A DNA stretch of 64,000 nucleotides, taken from the IMG/VR virus record IMGVR_UViG_3300042893_000684, positions 40,427 to 104,426 of that record, one strand, 5' to 3'. Position 1 is the stretch's first letter. The number at the start of each line of letters is the position of its first letter. The translations under genes and the position numbers were made by a program. Below are positions 57,693-63,605 of this stretch, piece after piece. The DNA is from a virus. The notes beneath the pieces were generated by a model that saw nothing but the letters and a program-made list of their open reading frames with translations, was not told where the DNA came from and did no database searches.

Positions 57693-59206
57693 TGCCAAAA
57701 AACATAGTAGTTGTAGGTGGTGGAACTGCTGGATGGTTAACCGCTTTGTATGCAAAAAAACAATTACCAAATGACAACATTACTGTTATAGAGTCAGCAG
57801 AAATAGGCATACTAGGTGCAGGAGAAGGCTCTACTCCAATGCTTGTTCAATTCCTTGAAGATTTAGGAATATCAATATCAGATTTAGTAAAAGATTGTGA
57901 TGCAACAATAAAGAATGGAATTAAATTTACTAATTGGAACAATGATAATAATTTCTACTACCATGGGTTTTATAACGATTCAAAAATTGGCAATGCTTTT
58001 TATAGCCATTTAAATCCTAGTGCAGCAAAAGTAGCAAGCATTGCGATAAACAATGGTTTAAAAGAAGTAGACTTTCCAGAAAATGTTTCAGAAAAAAATA
58101 AAGTTCCTATTGTATTTAGAGCAAAAAAACATAAAAATAAACTTTTAGATTTTGAAAACTTATCAGGTATATCAGTTCACTTTAATGCCACAAAGCTAGC
58201 AAATAAACTAAAAGAAGTTGCGCTAAGTCGTGGAATTAAAATTGTAGAAGGCAAAATAAAAACAGTAGGCCTAAGTGACAAAAATTATGTAGAGTCTTTA
58301 GTTTTAGAAAACAATGAATCAGTTCAATGTGATTTTGTTTTTGATTGCAGTGGATTTCATAGGCTTATTATTGGCAAAACATTTAATTCAAAATGGAAAA
58401 GCTATAAAGAATTTTTACCAGTGGACGCTGCTATACCATTTTTTACTAATATGACAGATGAAATTCCACCATATACAGAAGCAATCGCAATGAAGTATGG
58501 ATGGATGTGGAAGATCCCATTGCAGAATAGGTTCGGGTGTGGCTACGTATACGATTCATCTTTAATTTCAGAGCAAGAAGCAGTAGCAGAAATAGAAAGT
58601 ATGTTAGGTTATGCTCCAACGTATCCTAGAAAAGATAAGGGTGGATTTAAGTTTGATGCTGGTTGCTACGAAGAAACCTGGGTAAATAACTGTGTCGCAA
58701 TCGGATTAGCAGGAAACTTTATAGAGCCTTTAGAGGCAACTTCTATTTTTGTAAGCATGGTTCAGATAGGGACATTTTTTAATAACGCAGATCACATTAT
58801 TGGCAGCTCAGATGATTTAAGAGAAAAGTTCAATAAAAATATACTTAATCTTAATACAATTATTTCTAATTTTATATATTTTCATTATATGACATTAAGA
58901 AAAGATACTGAATTCTGGCAAAAATTTTCTTATGAAAATGCGCCAGAAAAGATAAAAGAAAAGATTAACACCTGGAAAGATAGACTTCCTAATGATCTTG
59001 ACAATCAAGATGTGTGGCAATCCGTAAGCTGGCTTGCCGTGGGGTCTGGGCTAAACTTAATAAATAAATCTATAGCGGCCACTTATATTGACAATTTAGC
59101 TGAATATAAAGATTCTATTGAATTGTATAATCAATTTCTTTTTTTACGGGACAATATGATTGAACTGTGCATAGATCATAAAGAGTTTTTGGAGTATGTG
59201 AAATGA
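57692..59206 (+). CDS. Flavin-dependent (tryptophan-type) halogenase
   Basis: The ATG at 57692 in the TAATG overlap is preferred to an in-frame start 15 bases upstream. The 504-residue product has the FAD motif VVGGGTAGW (7-15), GEGSTPML (about 45-52) and the halogenase signature YGWMWKIP (about 268-275); a Lys in IKNGIKF (about 73-79) is a candidate for the catalytic haloamine lysine. Such enzymes use reduced FAD and halide to halogenate aromatic substrates. Halogenases are known from cyanophages; the substrate here may be other than tryptophan. Confidence 0.88.
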   Translation: MPKNIVVVGGGTAGWLTALYAKKQLPNDNITVIESAEIGILGAGEGSTPMLVQFLEDLGISISDLVKDCDATIKNGIKFTNWNNDNNFYYHGFYNDSKIGNAFYSHLNPSAAKVASIAINNGLKEVDFPENVSEKNKVPIVFRAKKHKNKLLDFENLSGISVHFNATKLANKLKEVALSRGIKIVEGKIKTVGLSDKNYVESLVLENNESVQCDFVFDCSGFHRLIIGKTFNSKWKSYKEFLPVDAAIPFFTNMTDEIPPYTEAIAMKYGWMWKIPLQNRFGCGYVYDSSLISEQEAVAEIESMLGYAPTYPRKDKGGFKFDAGCYEETWVNNCVAIGLAGNFIEPLEATSIFVSMVQIGTFFNNADHIIGSSDDLREKFNKNILNLNTIISNFIYFHYMTLRKDTEFWQKFSYENAPEKIKEKINTWKDRLPNDLDNQDVWQSVSWLAVGSGLNLINKSIAATYIDNLAEYKDSIELYNQFLFLRDNMIELCIDHKEFLEYVK

Positions 59207-59487
59207 AATTTAGAACACAATGGATAACTACGCTCCGTGGTATGGGACATAAGTCTTACTGGAATAAACCTAATACTGTTGAGTTCTTTGCATTTATGAC
59301 TAAGGTAGCAATTATTATTCCAGGGCTTTTATTTAACACACAGATTTGGTGGCTTTACATAATTGCTTTAATAACCAGTTTATCTTTAATTTGGTCATCA
59401 ACAGTTAAAACATTGCCAACAATTATCTGGTTTAATATAATATGGTCTATTCTTGCAGCAACTGCTATAATTAAATATTGGGTATAA
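59203..59487 (+). CDS. Three-helix membrane protein
   Basis: This 94-residue protein begins in an ATGA overlap with the halogenase stop. It has three hydrophobic segments (about 28-43, 47-63 and 72-90). Coupled translation suggests it serves the module, for instance as transporter or membrane anchor for a modified compound, but this is inference. It ends just before a promoter. Confidence 0.62.
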   Translation: MKFRTQWITTLRGMGHKSYWNKPNTVEFFAFMTKVAIIIPGLLFNTQIWWLYIIALITSLSLIWSSTVKTLPTIIWFNIIWSILAATAIIKYWV

Positions 59488-59492
59488 AAGCA

Positions 59493-59521
59493 TTGACGAT
59501 ACCGCTCAAATATAGTATACT
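59493..59521 (+). promoter_or_regulatory. Leaderless promoter
   Basis: TTGACG (59493-59498), 17 bases, TATACT (59516-59521), six bases, then ATG at 59528. Confidence 0.8.
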
Positions 59522-59527
59522 AAATAT

Positions 59528-59638
59528 ATGAGAGAGCCCAAGATTATGAAAATGGACTGGCGTCCACTCGGCTACTGGCCTGTCTATAAAGATGGAAAGC
59601 TTACATGGGAAAAGGATCCAGATGAAGATGTTAATTGA
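59528..59638 (+). CDS. 36-residue protein, leaderless
   Basis: The ATG lies at the predicted start of transcription. The product has a Trp-rich middle (DWRPLGYWPVYKDGK) and an acidic end. It overlaps the next gene. The promoter is the main reason to call it a gene. Confidence 0.6.
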   Translation: MREPKIMKMDWRPLGYWPVYKDGKLTWEKDPDEDVN

Positions 59639-59909
59639 ATTTGTAGAAAGATACCTTATGCGTCCTAAACGCCTTAGAGAGGCGATTGAAGCGGTTGTGC
59701 ATGAGAATGATGAATTGCTACGCATGCTTAAGCAATACGAAGAGAATGATACTCCAACTAATCTAACATGGTCTGAAGGCGATATGTGGTATGGCTGGAC
59801 ATATAATAGTAACGCCAAGCGTTATTACTTTGACGACATTGGCAATGAATCATTGATGGGCCTATGGGAAGATCAATGGGCTAGAGAAAAAGAGGCCGAA
59901 GCTAAATGA
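59622..59909 (+). CDS. Unknown charged protein
   Basis: The ATG at 59622 gives 95 residues; a second ATG lies two codons later. The first half is helical (VERYLMRPKRLREAIEAVV, ENDELLRMLKQYEE), the second has a WYGWTYNS strand and a Glu/Ala-rich end. Overlaps on both sides support translation. Function unknown. Confidence 0.6.
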   Translation: MKMLIEFVERYLMRPKRLREAIEAVVHENDELLRMLKQYEENDTPTNLTWSEGDMWYGWTYNSNAKRYYFDDIGNESLMGLWEDQWAREKEAEAK

Positions 59910-60136
59910 TGTGGTCATATGTATTAGCAGCAATCGGAGTCACAGGTATATTCTTTGTAGGTCGTAAAACTATCTGGGGATGGTTTGTTCTTTTATTTAA
60001 TGAGGTATTATGGATAGCATATGCCTTAATTACTAATCAGTATGGATTTATTCTCTCAGCAATAGCCTATGCCATAGTTTATATTAAATCTTACTTACTA
60101 TGGAGACGAGAAGCAGAAAAAGGTGTATGGATATGA
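59906..60136 (+). CDS. Small three-helix membrane protein
   Basis: This 76-residue protein overlaps the previous stop. Three membrane helices (about 4-18, 24-42 and 46-65) and the WIAYALITNQYGFILSA pattern resemble short membrane proteins in actinophage right arms that may relate to PnuC-like half-transporters. It overlaps the next gene by four bases. Confidence 0.62.
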   Translation: MMWSYVLAAIGVTGIFFVGRKTIWGWFVLLFNEVLWIAYALITNQYGFILSAIAYAIVYIKSYLLWRREAEKGVWI

Positions 60137-60273
60137 AGAACTTAATTAAATCTATTATATGTCGATTTAAAGATCACGTATTGGTTGCTGCTGGATCGTG
60201 CCCATTTACGGGCAGGACATATCAACACTGTACAAGATGTATGGCTATGATACCTGTAGAGATCCTTGCATGA
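60133..60273 (+). CDS. DUF1660-like zinc protein
   Basis: The 46-residue product has KSIICRFKDH, then GSCPFTGRTYQHCTRC, the pattern I associate with DUF1660 phage proteins (Cys, His and a C-x2-C pair). It starts in an ATGA overlap and overlaps the next gene. Function unknown. Confidence 0.65.
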   Translation: MKNLIKSIICRFKDHVLVAAGSCPFTGRTYQHCTRCMAMIPVEILA

Positions 60274-60407
60274 CCAGTTGTCCTATATGCTACTGCATGG
60301 TGGAAGAAAAGTTTATGTCAATGCATGTGCTGTGGCACGAAGAGCCTGATGAAGAAGAGACACCTGCTCAATACGTTCCAATAAGCCAGTCTAAATATGA
60401 CCTATGA
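60270..60407 (+). CDS. 45-residue C2H2 zinc-finger protein
   Basis: The ATG at 60270 overlaps the previous stop and is preferred over a start at 60198 inside the previous gene. CPICYC (4-9) and MHVLWHE (about 17-23) form a C2H2 site; the end is acidic and polar. Confidence 0.6.
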   Translation: MTSCPICYCMVEEKFMSMHVLWHEEPDEEETPAQYVPISQSKYDL

Positions 60408-60556
60408 CTGTAACAGTTAGCGCCTATTGTGTTTTGTGTCAAAAAAATGTGGTCGGTAAGCTAAACGAGATAGTAGCCCTGGATTCAGGCAAAATGCTTT
60501 ATATAGGGGAATGCCCTGATTGTTTATGTCAGATCAAAAGGATTATAAAAAAATAA
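60404..60556 (+). CDS. 50-residue zinc-ribbon protein
   Basis: The frame begins in an ATGA overlap. CVLC (9-12) and CPDC (about 37-40) form a zinc ribbon; the end is basic (KRIIKK). Function unknown. Confidence 0.62.
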   Translation: MTVTVSAYCVLCQKNVVGKLNEIVALDSGKMLYIGECPDCLCQIKRIIKK

Positions 60557-60557
60557 A

Positions 60558-60992
60558 ATGGAAAAATATTCTGAGATTTTATCAAAAGAGGGAACATCAT
60601 GCGTAGAACTATGGAAGTCTTTTGATACACCTCCAGAAGAGCTAAGTGTAATGAAAGATAGAATGTCTACTTATACCAGAGAAGACTGGGAAGAGATGAA
60701 GATAGAATCTTTGGACATAATATATGATTTCTTAGAGGCTTTTAGGTCAAGGTTGCCACATGATAGCCAAGAGGTCTTAAAAATAGCAGAAAGGCAAAGG
60801 CTATTAACAGATAGATGGTTTATAGCCAATCCACCTCAAAGAGAGCTATGGATTGCTAAGGGTGTATTGCTGGTGGATACTGCAAGAAAATCGGCAGGAA
60901 ACGCTGGATTTTATGATAAGTTTGAAGATGGACTAGGCCTATATGTATACAACGCTTCAGTGTGTAATGCAAAGAATAAGATAAAAGAATAA
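60558..60992 (+). CDS. TipAS-like drug-binding domain protein
   Basis: This 144-residue all-helical protein has a pattern like the TipAS antibiotic-recognition domain: EDWEEMK, then AERQRLLTDRWFI (about 80-92) and NAGFYDKFEDGLGLYVYNA (about 115-133), similar to the D-x-RF..Y..L..GLA..... end of that family. In bacteria TipAS binds thiopeptides or albicidin-like drugs and is usually joined to a MerR domain, absent here. The length fits a stand-alone domain. The match is moderate. Confidence 0.5.
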   Translation: MEKYSEILSKEGTSCVELWKSFDTPPEELSVMKDRMSTYTREDWEEMKIESLDIIYDFLEAFRSRLPHDSQEVLKIAERQRLLTDRWFIANPPQRELWIAKGVLLVDTARKSAGNAGFYDKFEDGLGLYVYNASVCNAKNKIKE

Positions 60993-60993
60993 G

Positions 60994-61002
60994 TGGTATA
61001 CT
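60994..61002 (+). promoter_or_regulatory. Leaderless extended -10 promoter
   Basis: TGG then TATACT (60997-61002) is followed by six bases and the ATG at 61009. Confidence 0.62.
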
Positions 61003-61008
61003 AAGGTT

Positions 61009-61299
61009 ATGGAATTAAATAAGATTGTAGACGAGATCAAGGACATGCTACAAGATAGCCTGTCAAAGTCAATTGACCCTAAGCCTGAAGACCTTACAGA
61101 TGAAGAGATCTCAAAGGGTTACGAGTCGGACAATGAACAAGAAGACAACTGGGATAACATCCAGAAAGCATGCTGGTCTGGTTACAAGCAGGTAGGCATG
61201 AAGGACAAGAATGGTAAGAGAGTTCCTAACTGTGTTCCTATCAAGAAGTCTATATTCGGCTCAGAAGGTCCTCAAGACTTAATACCTAAAAATAAGTAA
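61009..61299 (+). CDS. Acidic protein with GYKQVG-VPNCVP motif
   Basis: This 96-residue protein has an acidic N-terminal half and the segment KACWSGYKQVGMKDKNGKR then VPNCVP (about 54-78). I recall this motif from the ends of virion and protease proteins of many unrelated phages, where it seems to be a mobile tag-like domain. Here it forms a separate small protein. Function unknown. Confidence 0.65.
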   Translation: MELNKIVDEIKDMLQDSLSKSIDPKPEDLTDEEISKGYESDNEQEDNWDNIQKACWSGYKQVGMKDKNGKRVPNCVPIKKSIFGSEGPQDLIPKNK

Positions 61300-61350
61300 T
61301 ATAGCTCGCAATTAGTGAAGCGAAAAGTGCGGCGGAAAGTAGAAGCCCTA

Positions 61351-61379
61351 TTGACGGTACCCGTCATATATACTATACT
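61351..61379 (+). promoter_or_regulatory. Leaderless promoter
   Basis: TTGACG (61351-61356), 17 bases, TATACT (61374-61379), six bases, then ATG at 61386. The 86 bases before the gene hold no other frame. Confidence 0.8.
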
Positions 61380-61385
61380 TAGGGT

Positions 61386-61595
61386 ATGATTCAAAGCTTA
61401 GAGATACCTGATCCATTTGCTACATTTGTGGCGCATAAGTATGCCAATTTCAAAGGTGCTAAATATGACTTCTTTAGCGGTGAATGGGATATGGAATGCG
61501 GGGCATGCAAAGAGCCATTGAGCGCTGGTAGTAAGAAGATGCTAACAAAGATCAGACTTTACCATACCAGGAATGAATGTCTGGGTGGATACTAA
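61386..61595 (+). CDS. Small zinc-binding protein, leaderless
   Basis: This 69-residue protein has CGACKE (about 38-43) and a later HTRNEC (about 60-65), a likely zinc site with two Cys, His and Cys. The ATG is at the predicted transcription start. Its stop overlaps the next start (TAATG). Confidence 0.65.
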   Translation: MIQSLEIPDPFATFVAHKYANFKGAKYDFFSGEWDMECGACKEPLSAGSKKMLTKIRLYHTRNECLGGY

Positions 61596-61831
61596 TGCAC
61601 AATCACGATTTTCAACTAGATTTAGATGGACAGGTAACATGCAGTATGTGTGGTACTATGGATAATGAAGTAAATATTTCAGGTTCGTATAACGGCAGTA
61701 CGCCAGGTTCCGAACCTGTAAATGAAGGTTCGAACCCTTCACCTGAAGCTACCGAAATAGGATATTCAACAGGCAAATGGTCAGATGATGATGACTTTGG
61801 CATAACTCCATTTCTAGGACCTAATAGATGA
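61595..61831 (+). CDS. Small zinc-binding protein with Ser/Pro linker
   Basis: The 78-residue product begins HNHDF and has CSMCG (about 16-20), then a Ser/Gly/Pro-rich linker and an acidic WSDDDDFGI end. A His/Cys metal site is likely. Start and stop overlap the neighbours. Confidence 0.6.
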   Translation: MHNHDFQLDLDGQVTCSMCGTMDNEVNISGSYNGSTPGSEPVNEGSNPSPEATEIGYSTGKWSDDDDFGITPFLGPNR

Positions 61832-61992
61832 TAGGCGAGATATTGGGCAGAGATCCCAAATGCTTTACAGGCGGGGACTGCTGGAATTATGACTATTCAG
61901 ATAGATGGTTGTTACTCTTCGGTATCACGATATCTATAGTAGTCATAGCCAGAATAGTACGCAATAAAAGGCGGGGAACCAATGGCATATAG
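61828..61992 (+). CDS. 54-residue membrane protein
   Basis: The frame starts in the previous stop. Residues 27-44 form one membrane helix (WLLLFGITISIVVIA) followed by a basic tail (RNKRRG), so the C-terminus is probably cytosolic. It overlaps the next gene by eleven bases. Confidence 0.6.
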   Translation: MIGEILGRDPKCFTGGDCWNYDYSDRWLLLFGITISIVVIARIVRNKRRGTNGI

Positions 61993-62230
61993 CAGATTCA
62001 CCAATAGCGATATATACATATACCCTAGCGTAGAAGGACATATCGAATGTGCTGGATGTTTTCTAAACATATCTCCAGATGAACATACTATATTTCAGTC
62101 AACTAAGATATATAATGATGAGACATTATTGATGCATATACTCCAACACAAGATCTCAGGTCATAATATGCCAGATAGCTTGGCTCAAGATATATTGGCT
62201 GATCCAGACAGATATGGATCCATATCCTAG
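61982..62230 (+). CDS. Small zinc-binding protein, last plus-strand gene
   Basis: This 82-residue protein has CAGC (about 23-26) and MHILQHKISGH (about 50-60), a C2H2-like site with longer spacing, and GGGGAA before its ATG. It is the last gene on the plus strand before the non-coding region. Confidence 0.62.
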   Translation: MAYSRFTNSDIYIYPSVEGHIECAGCFLNISPDEHTIFQSTKIYNDETLLMHILQHKISGHNMPDSLAQDILADPDRYGSIS

Positions 62231-62438
62231 TATCCCCCCGCCCATTATATGCTCTCATATAGCCTCCTAGACCCCTTATAAATGGAGTAAAGTGGAGCAT
62301 AGTGGAGAATAAATACTATAGATACTATATCAATTACTATACTTATACTTAGTTAGATATACCTATGTAATTGAGCATACCATTATCATAACCGTAATGT
62401 CAATAGCGACAATTCGGACATATACTCACATGTGCATA

Positions 62439-62486
62439 TTTTCAGGGATTTGTCAATACCCTTCGTAAATGGCATATTTGGCCCAC
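62439..62486 (+). repeat. 48-bp repeat, copy 1
   Basis: The unit is 12 conserved bases (TTTTCAGGGATT), 12 variable bases and 24 conserved bases starting TCGTAAAT and ending TTTGGCCCAC. All copies align without gaps. Confidence 0.8.
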
Positions 62487-62606
62487 TTTGTCAATAGATT
62501 TTCATAGAAAAATTTTGACAAATTCTGGCCTATTCTGCACATATTCTATTAGATTTAGTATACATTCTATATCGATCTATATATATTATATTAGATTTGT
62601 TATAAC

Positions 62607-62654
62607 TTTTCAGGGATTTTTATAAGCTCGTCGTAAATAGAAAAATTTGCCCAC
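62607..62654 (+). repeat. 48-bp repeat, copy 2
   Basis: It has the same 12 + 12 + 24 structure; the first 12 bases are identical to copy 1 and the core differs. It is in direct tandem with copy 3. Confidence 0.85.
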
Positions 62655-62702
62655 ATTTCAGGGATTCTAGATCATGTGTCGTAAATAGAAAATTTGGCCC
62701 TC
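62655..62702 (+). repeat. 48-bp repeat, copy 3
   Basis: It follows copy 2 without a gap. The conserved 24-base part (TCGTAAATAGAAAA...) is nearly identical to copy 2; the core is different. Confidence 0.85.
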
Positions 62703-62717
62703 ATGCCCACACACAAA

Positions 62718-62750
62718 AAATCCACAGGATGTGGATAACCCTGTGGATAA
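62718..62750. other. DnaA-box cluster
   Basis: TGTGGATAA occurs twice (62730-62738 and 62742-62750), each a perfect inverse of the DnaA box TTATCCACA, 12 bases apart. AAATCCACA (62718-62726) is a third, inverted and weaker site. Confidence 0.75.
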
Positions 62751-62766
62751 TTTGGCCTAGATTAGT

Positions 62767-63147
62767 TTATACTTGGTCAAATGGATTCTTATCTTCATCT
62801 GTATAACCAAAGACTCTTGGTTCTACTTTGACCTCCCGCTTTATATTATATGTGGTAGGTTTAGGTAATTTTAGATTAGATATAACATTGACTTCCTGAT
62901 ATGCTTTGATACATTCATTTAGTTCATTGGCAAGAAGCAGACCTTCTGACGAAGTTCCTCTTACTTTTAGCAGTTCATATACTTTGTCTAGTTCGCTAAT
63001 GACAGATACCAACATCTCAACAATTCTATCAACTGTATATACTGGCTGGTCTGCCAAATATCTACCGAAAATAGTAGGGTTGAACCAATGGTCATCTGTT
63101 AGATTAACTAGTGCTTCTGCTACTTTGATTTCTTGTGTCTTACTCAT
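62767..63147 (-). CDS. Unknown protein, minus strand
   Basis: This 126-residue protein has two helical parts (about 35-85, IVEMLVSVISELDKVYELL) and a polar basic C-terminus (NIKREVKVEPRVFGYTDED). It has a near-consensus promoter (63169-63197) and a purine-rich AAAGGCGG ribosome site. It reads toward the repeat region. No family was recognised. Confidence 0.65.
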   Translation of the reverse strand: MSKTQEIKVAEALVNLTDDHWFNPTIFGRYLADQPVYTVDRIVEMLVSVISELDKVYELLKVRGTSSEGLLLANELNECIKAYQEVNVISNLKLPKPTTYNIKREVKVEPRVFGYTDEDKNPFDQV

Positions 63148-63168
63148 AGTCCGCCTTTCTAACCTATC

Positions 63169-63197
63169 ATTATATCAAAAATAAGAAACGGGGTCAA
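63169..63197 (-). promoter_or_regulatory. Minus-strand promoter
   Basis: Read on the minus strand, TTGACC (63197-63192), 17 bases and TATAAT (63174-63169) drive the gene at 63147. The -35 lies within the terminator stem of the upstream gene. Confidence 0.8.
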
Positions 63198-63221
63198 GGA
63201 CCAACGAAGCCCTAACCCCGT
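63188..63221 (-). terminator. Minus-strand terminator after mini-Lsr2
   Basis: On the minus strand ACGGGGT (63221-63215) pairs with ACCCCGT (63194-63188), with a shorter inner stem, followed by TTTCTTATTTTT. It overlaps the promoter of the next gene. Confidence 0.75.
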
Positions 63222-63228
63222 CCCTGGT

Positions 63229-63381
63229 TTACTTAGCCTTGTTTGTAGCTGGCTGCGGATCTGAAAATGTAATGCCCTTGTTGATAGCTTCCTGGATAGC
63301 TACCTTAGCAGCTCCTGAGAAGCGACCACGTACACCTACTGTGATGCCTTGTGTCTTTAGATATTCTCGCTTTGTTGTCAT
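63229..63381 (-). CDS. Mini-Lsr2-like DNA-binding protein
   Basis: This 50-residue protein has the sequence plan of the Lsr2 C-terminal DNA-binding domain: REYLKTQGITVGVRGRFSG (about 5-23), a helix, and a VAIQEAINKG helix. The RGR in the turn is the AT-hook-like part that enters the minor groove in Lsr2. The N-terminal oligomerisation domain is missing. It could compete with host Lsr2 for silenced AT-rich DNA or act as a silencer itself. AAAGGAT precedes the start, and the promoter overlaps repeat copy 4. Confidence 0.75.
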   Translation of the reverse strand: MTTKREYLKTQGITVGVRGRFSGAAKVAIQEAINKGITFSDPQPATNKAK

Positions 63382-63410
63382 GATGATCCTTTCTAGATCG
63401 GTTTGCTTTA

Positions 63411-63439
63411 ATTATATCAACTATTCACGGCTTTGTAAA
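63411..63439 (-). promoter_or_regulatory. Promoter of mini-Lsr2 gene
   Basis: On the minus strand TTTACA (63439-63434), 17 bases and TATAAT (63416-63411). The -35 box lies in the variable core of repeat copy 4. Confidence 0.75.
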
Positions 63440-63469
63440 TAGCTTTCGTAAACTGAAAAACTTGCCCTT
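63422..63469 (+). repeat. 48-bp repeat, copy 4 (diverged)
   Basis: The 12 + 12 + 24 structure is kept. The first part TATTCACGGCTT matches nine of twelve bases of copies 1 and 2, and the last part TCGTAAACTGAAAAACTTGCCC is clearly related. It lies between two minus-strand genes, away from copies 1-3. Confidence 0.7.
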
Positions 63470-63605
63470 AGTTAGAAACTTGTTCTAACCTATCTCTAAT
63501 TAGATTAGATACAATGTTATGTGCTTCGTCTACCTCATGTAGAGATCCAGACCATAACAAAGCTTGGGCCTTACTTAACTGATCATTGATGTATTGATCA
63601 CTCAT
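63468..63605 (-). CDS. 45-residue helical protein, minus strand
   Basis: The frame starts in an overlap with the stop of the gene at 63598. The product is one long amphipathic helix region (QLSKAQALLWSGSLHEVDEAH, then IVSNLIRDRLEQV). Its stop lies within repeat copy 4. Function unknown. Confidence 0.58.
   Translation of the reverse strand: MSDQYINDQLSKAQALLWSGSLHEVDEAHNIVSNLIRDRLEQVSN

Larger units (their letters stand above)
62231..62766. other. Non-coding region, candidate replication origin
   Basis: These 536 bases separate plus-strand genes from a minus-strand cluster and contain no convincing gene. They hold three copies of a 48-bp repeat, three DnaA-box-like sites at the right end, an AT-rich stretch (about 62530-62610), three copies of TGTCAATA (62398, 62451, 62490) and GTGGAG repeats near 62290. 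Repeats plus DnaA boxes plus an AT-rich zone are the usual parts of an origin. The phage encodes helicase, primase and polymerase, but no recognisable initiator. Confidence 0.6.

Noticed and set aside
60198-60407. Longer version of the gene at 60270 starting at 60198
   Set aside because: It would overlap the DUF1660-like gene almost fully; the ATG at 60270 in the stop overlap fits the local pattern and keeps the zinc site.
62103-62258. Minus-strand frame starting at 62258 with AGGAGG upstream and a possible TTGACA/TATGCT promoter near 62403
   Set aside because: The ribosome site is too close (four bases), the frame is mostly antisense to the gene at 61982, and the product has no pattern. An antisense transcript remains possible.
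62439-62702. CRISPR-like array (48-bp repeats with variable parts)
   Set aside because: The variable part is only 12 bases inside the repeat, there are few copies, two of them not tandem, and no cas operon. The Cas4-like nuclease at 36647 is a phage recombination-type enzyme.
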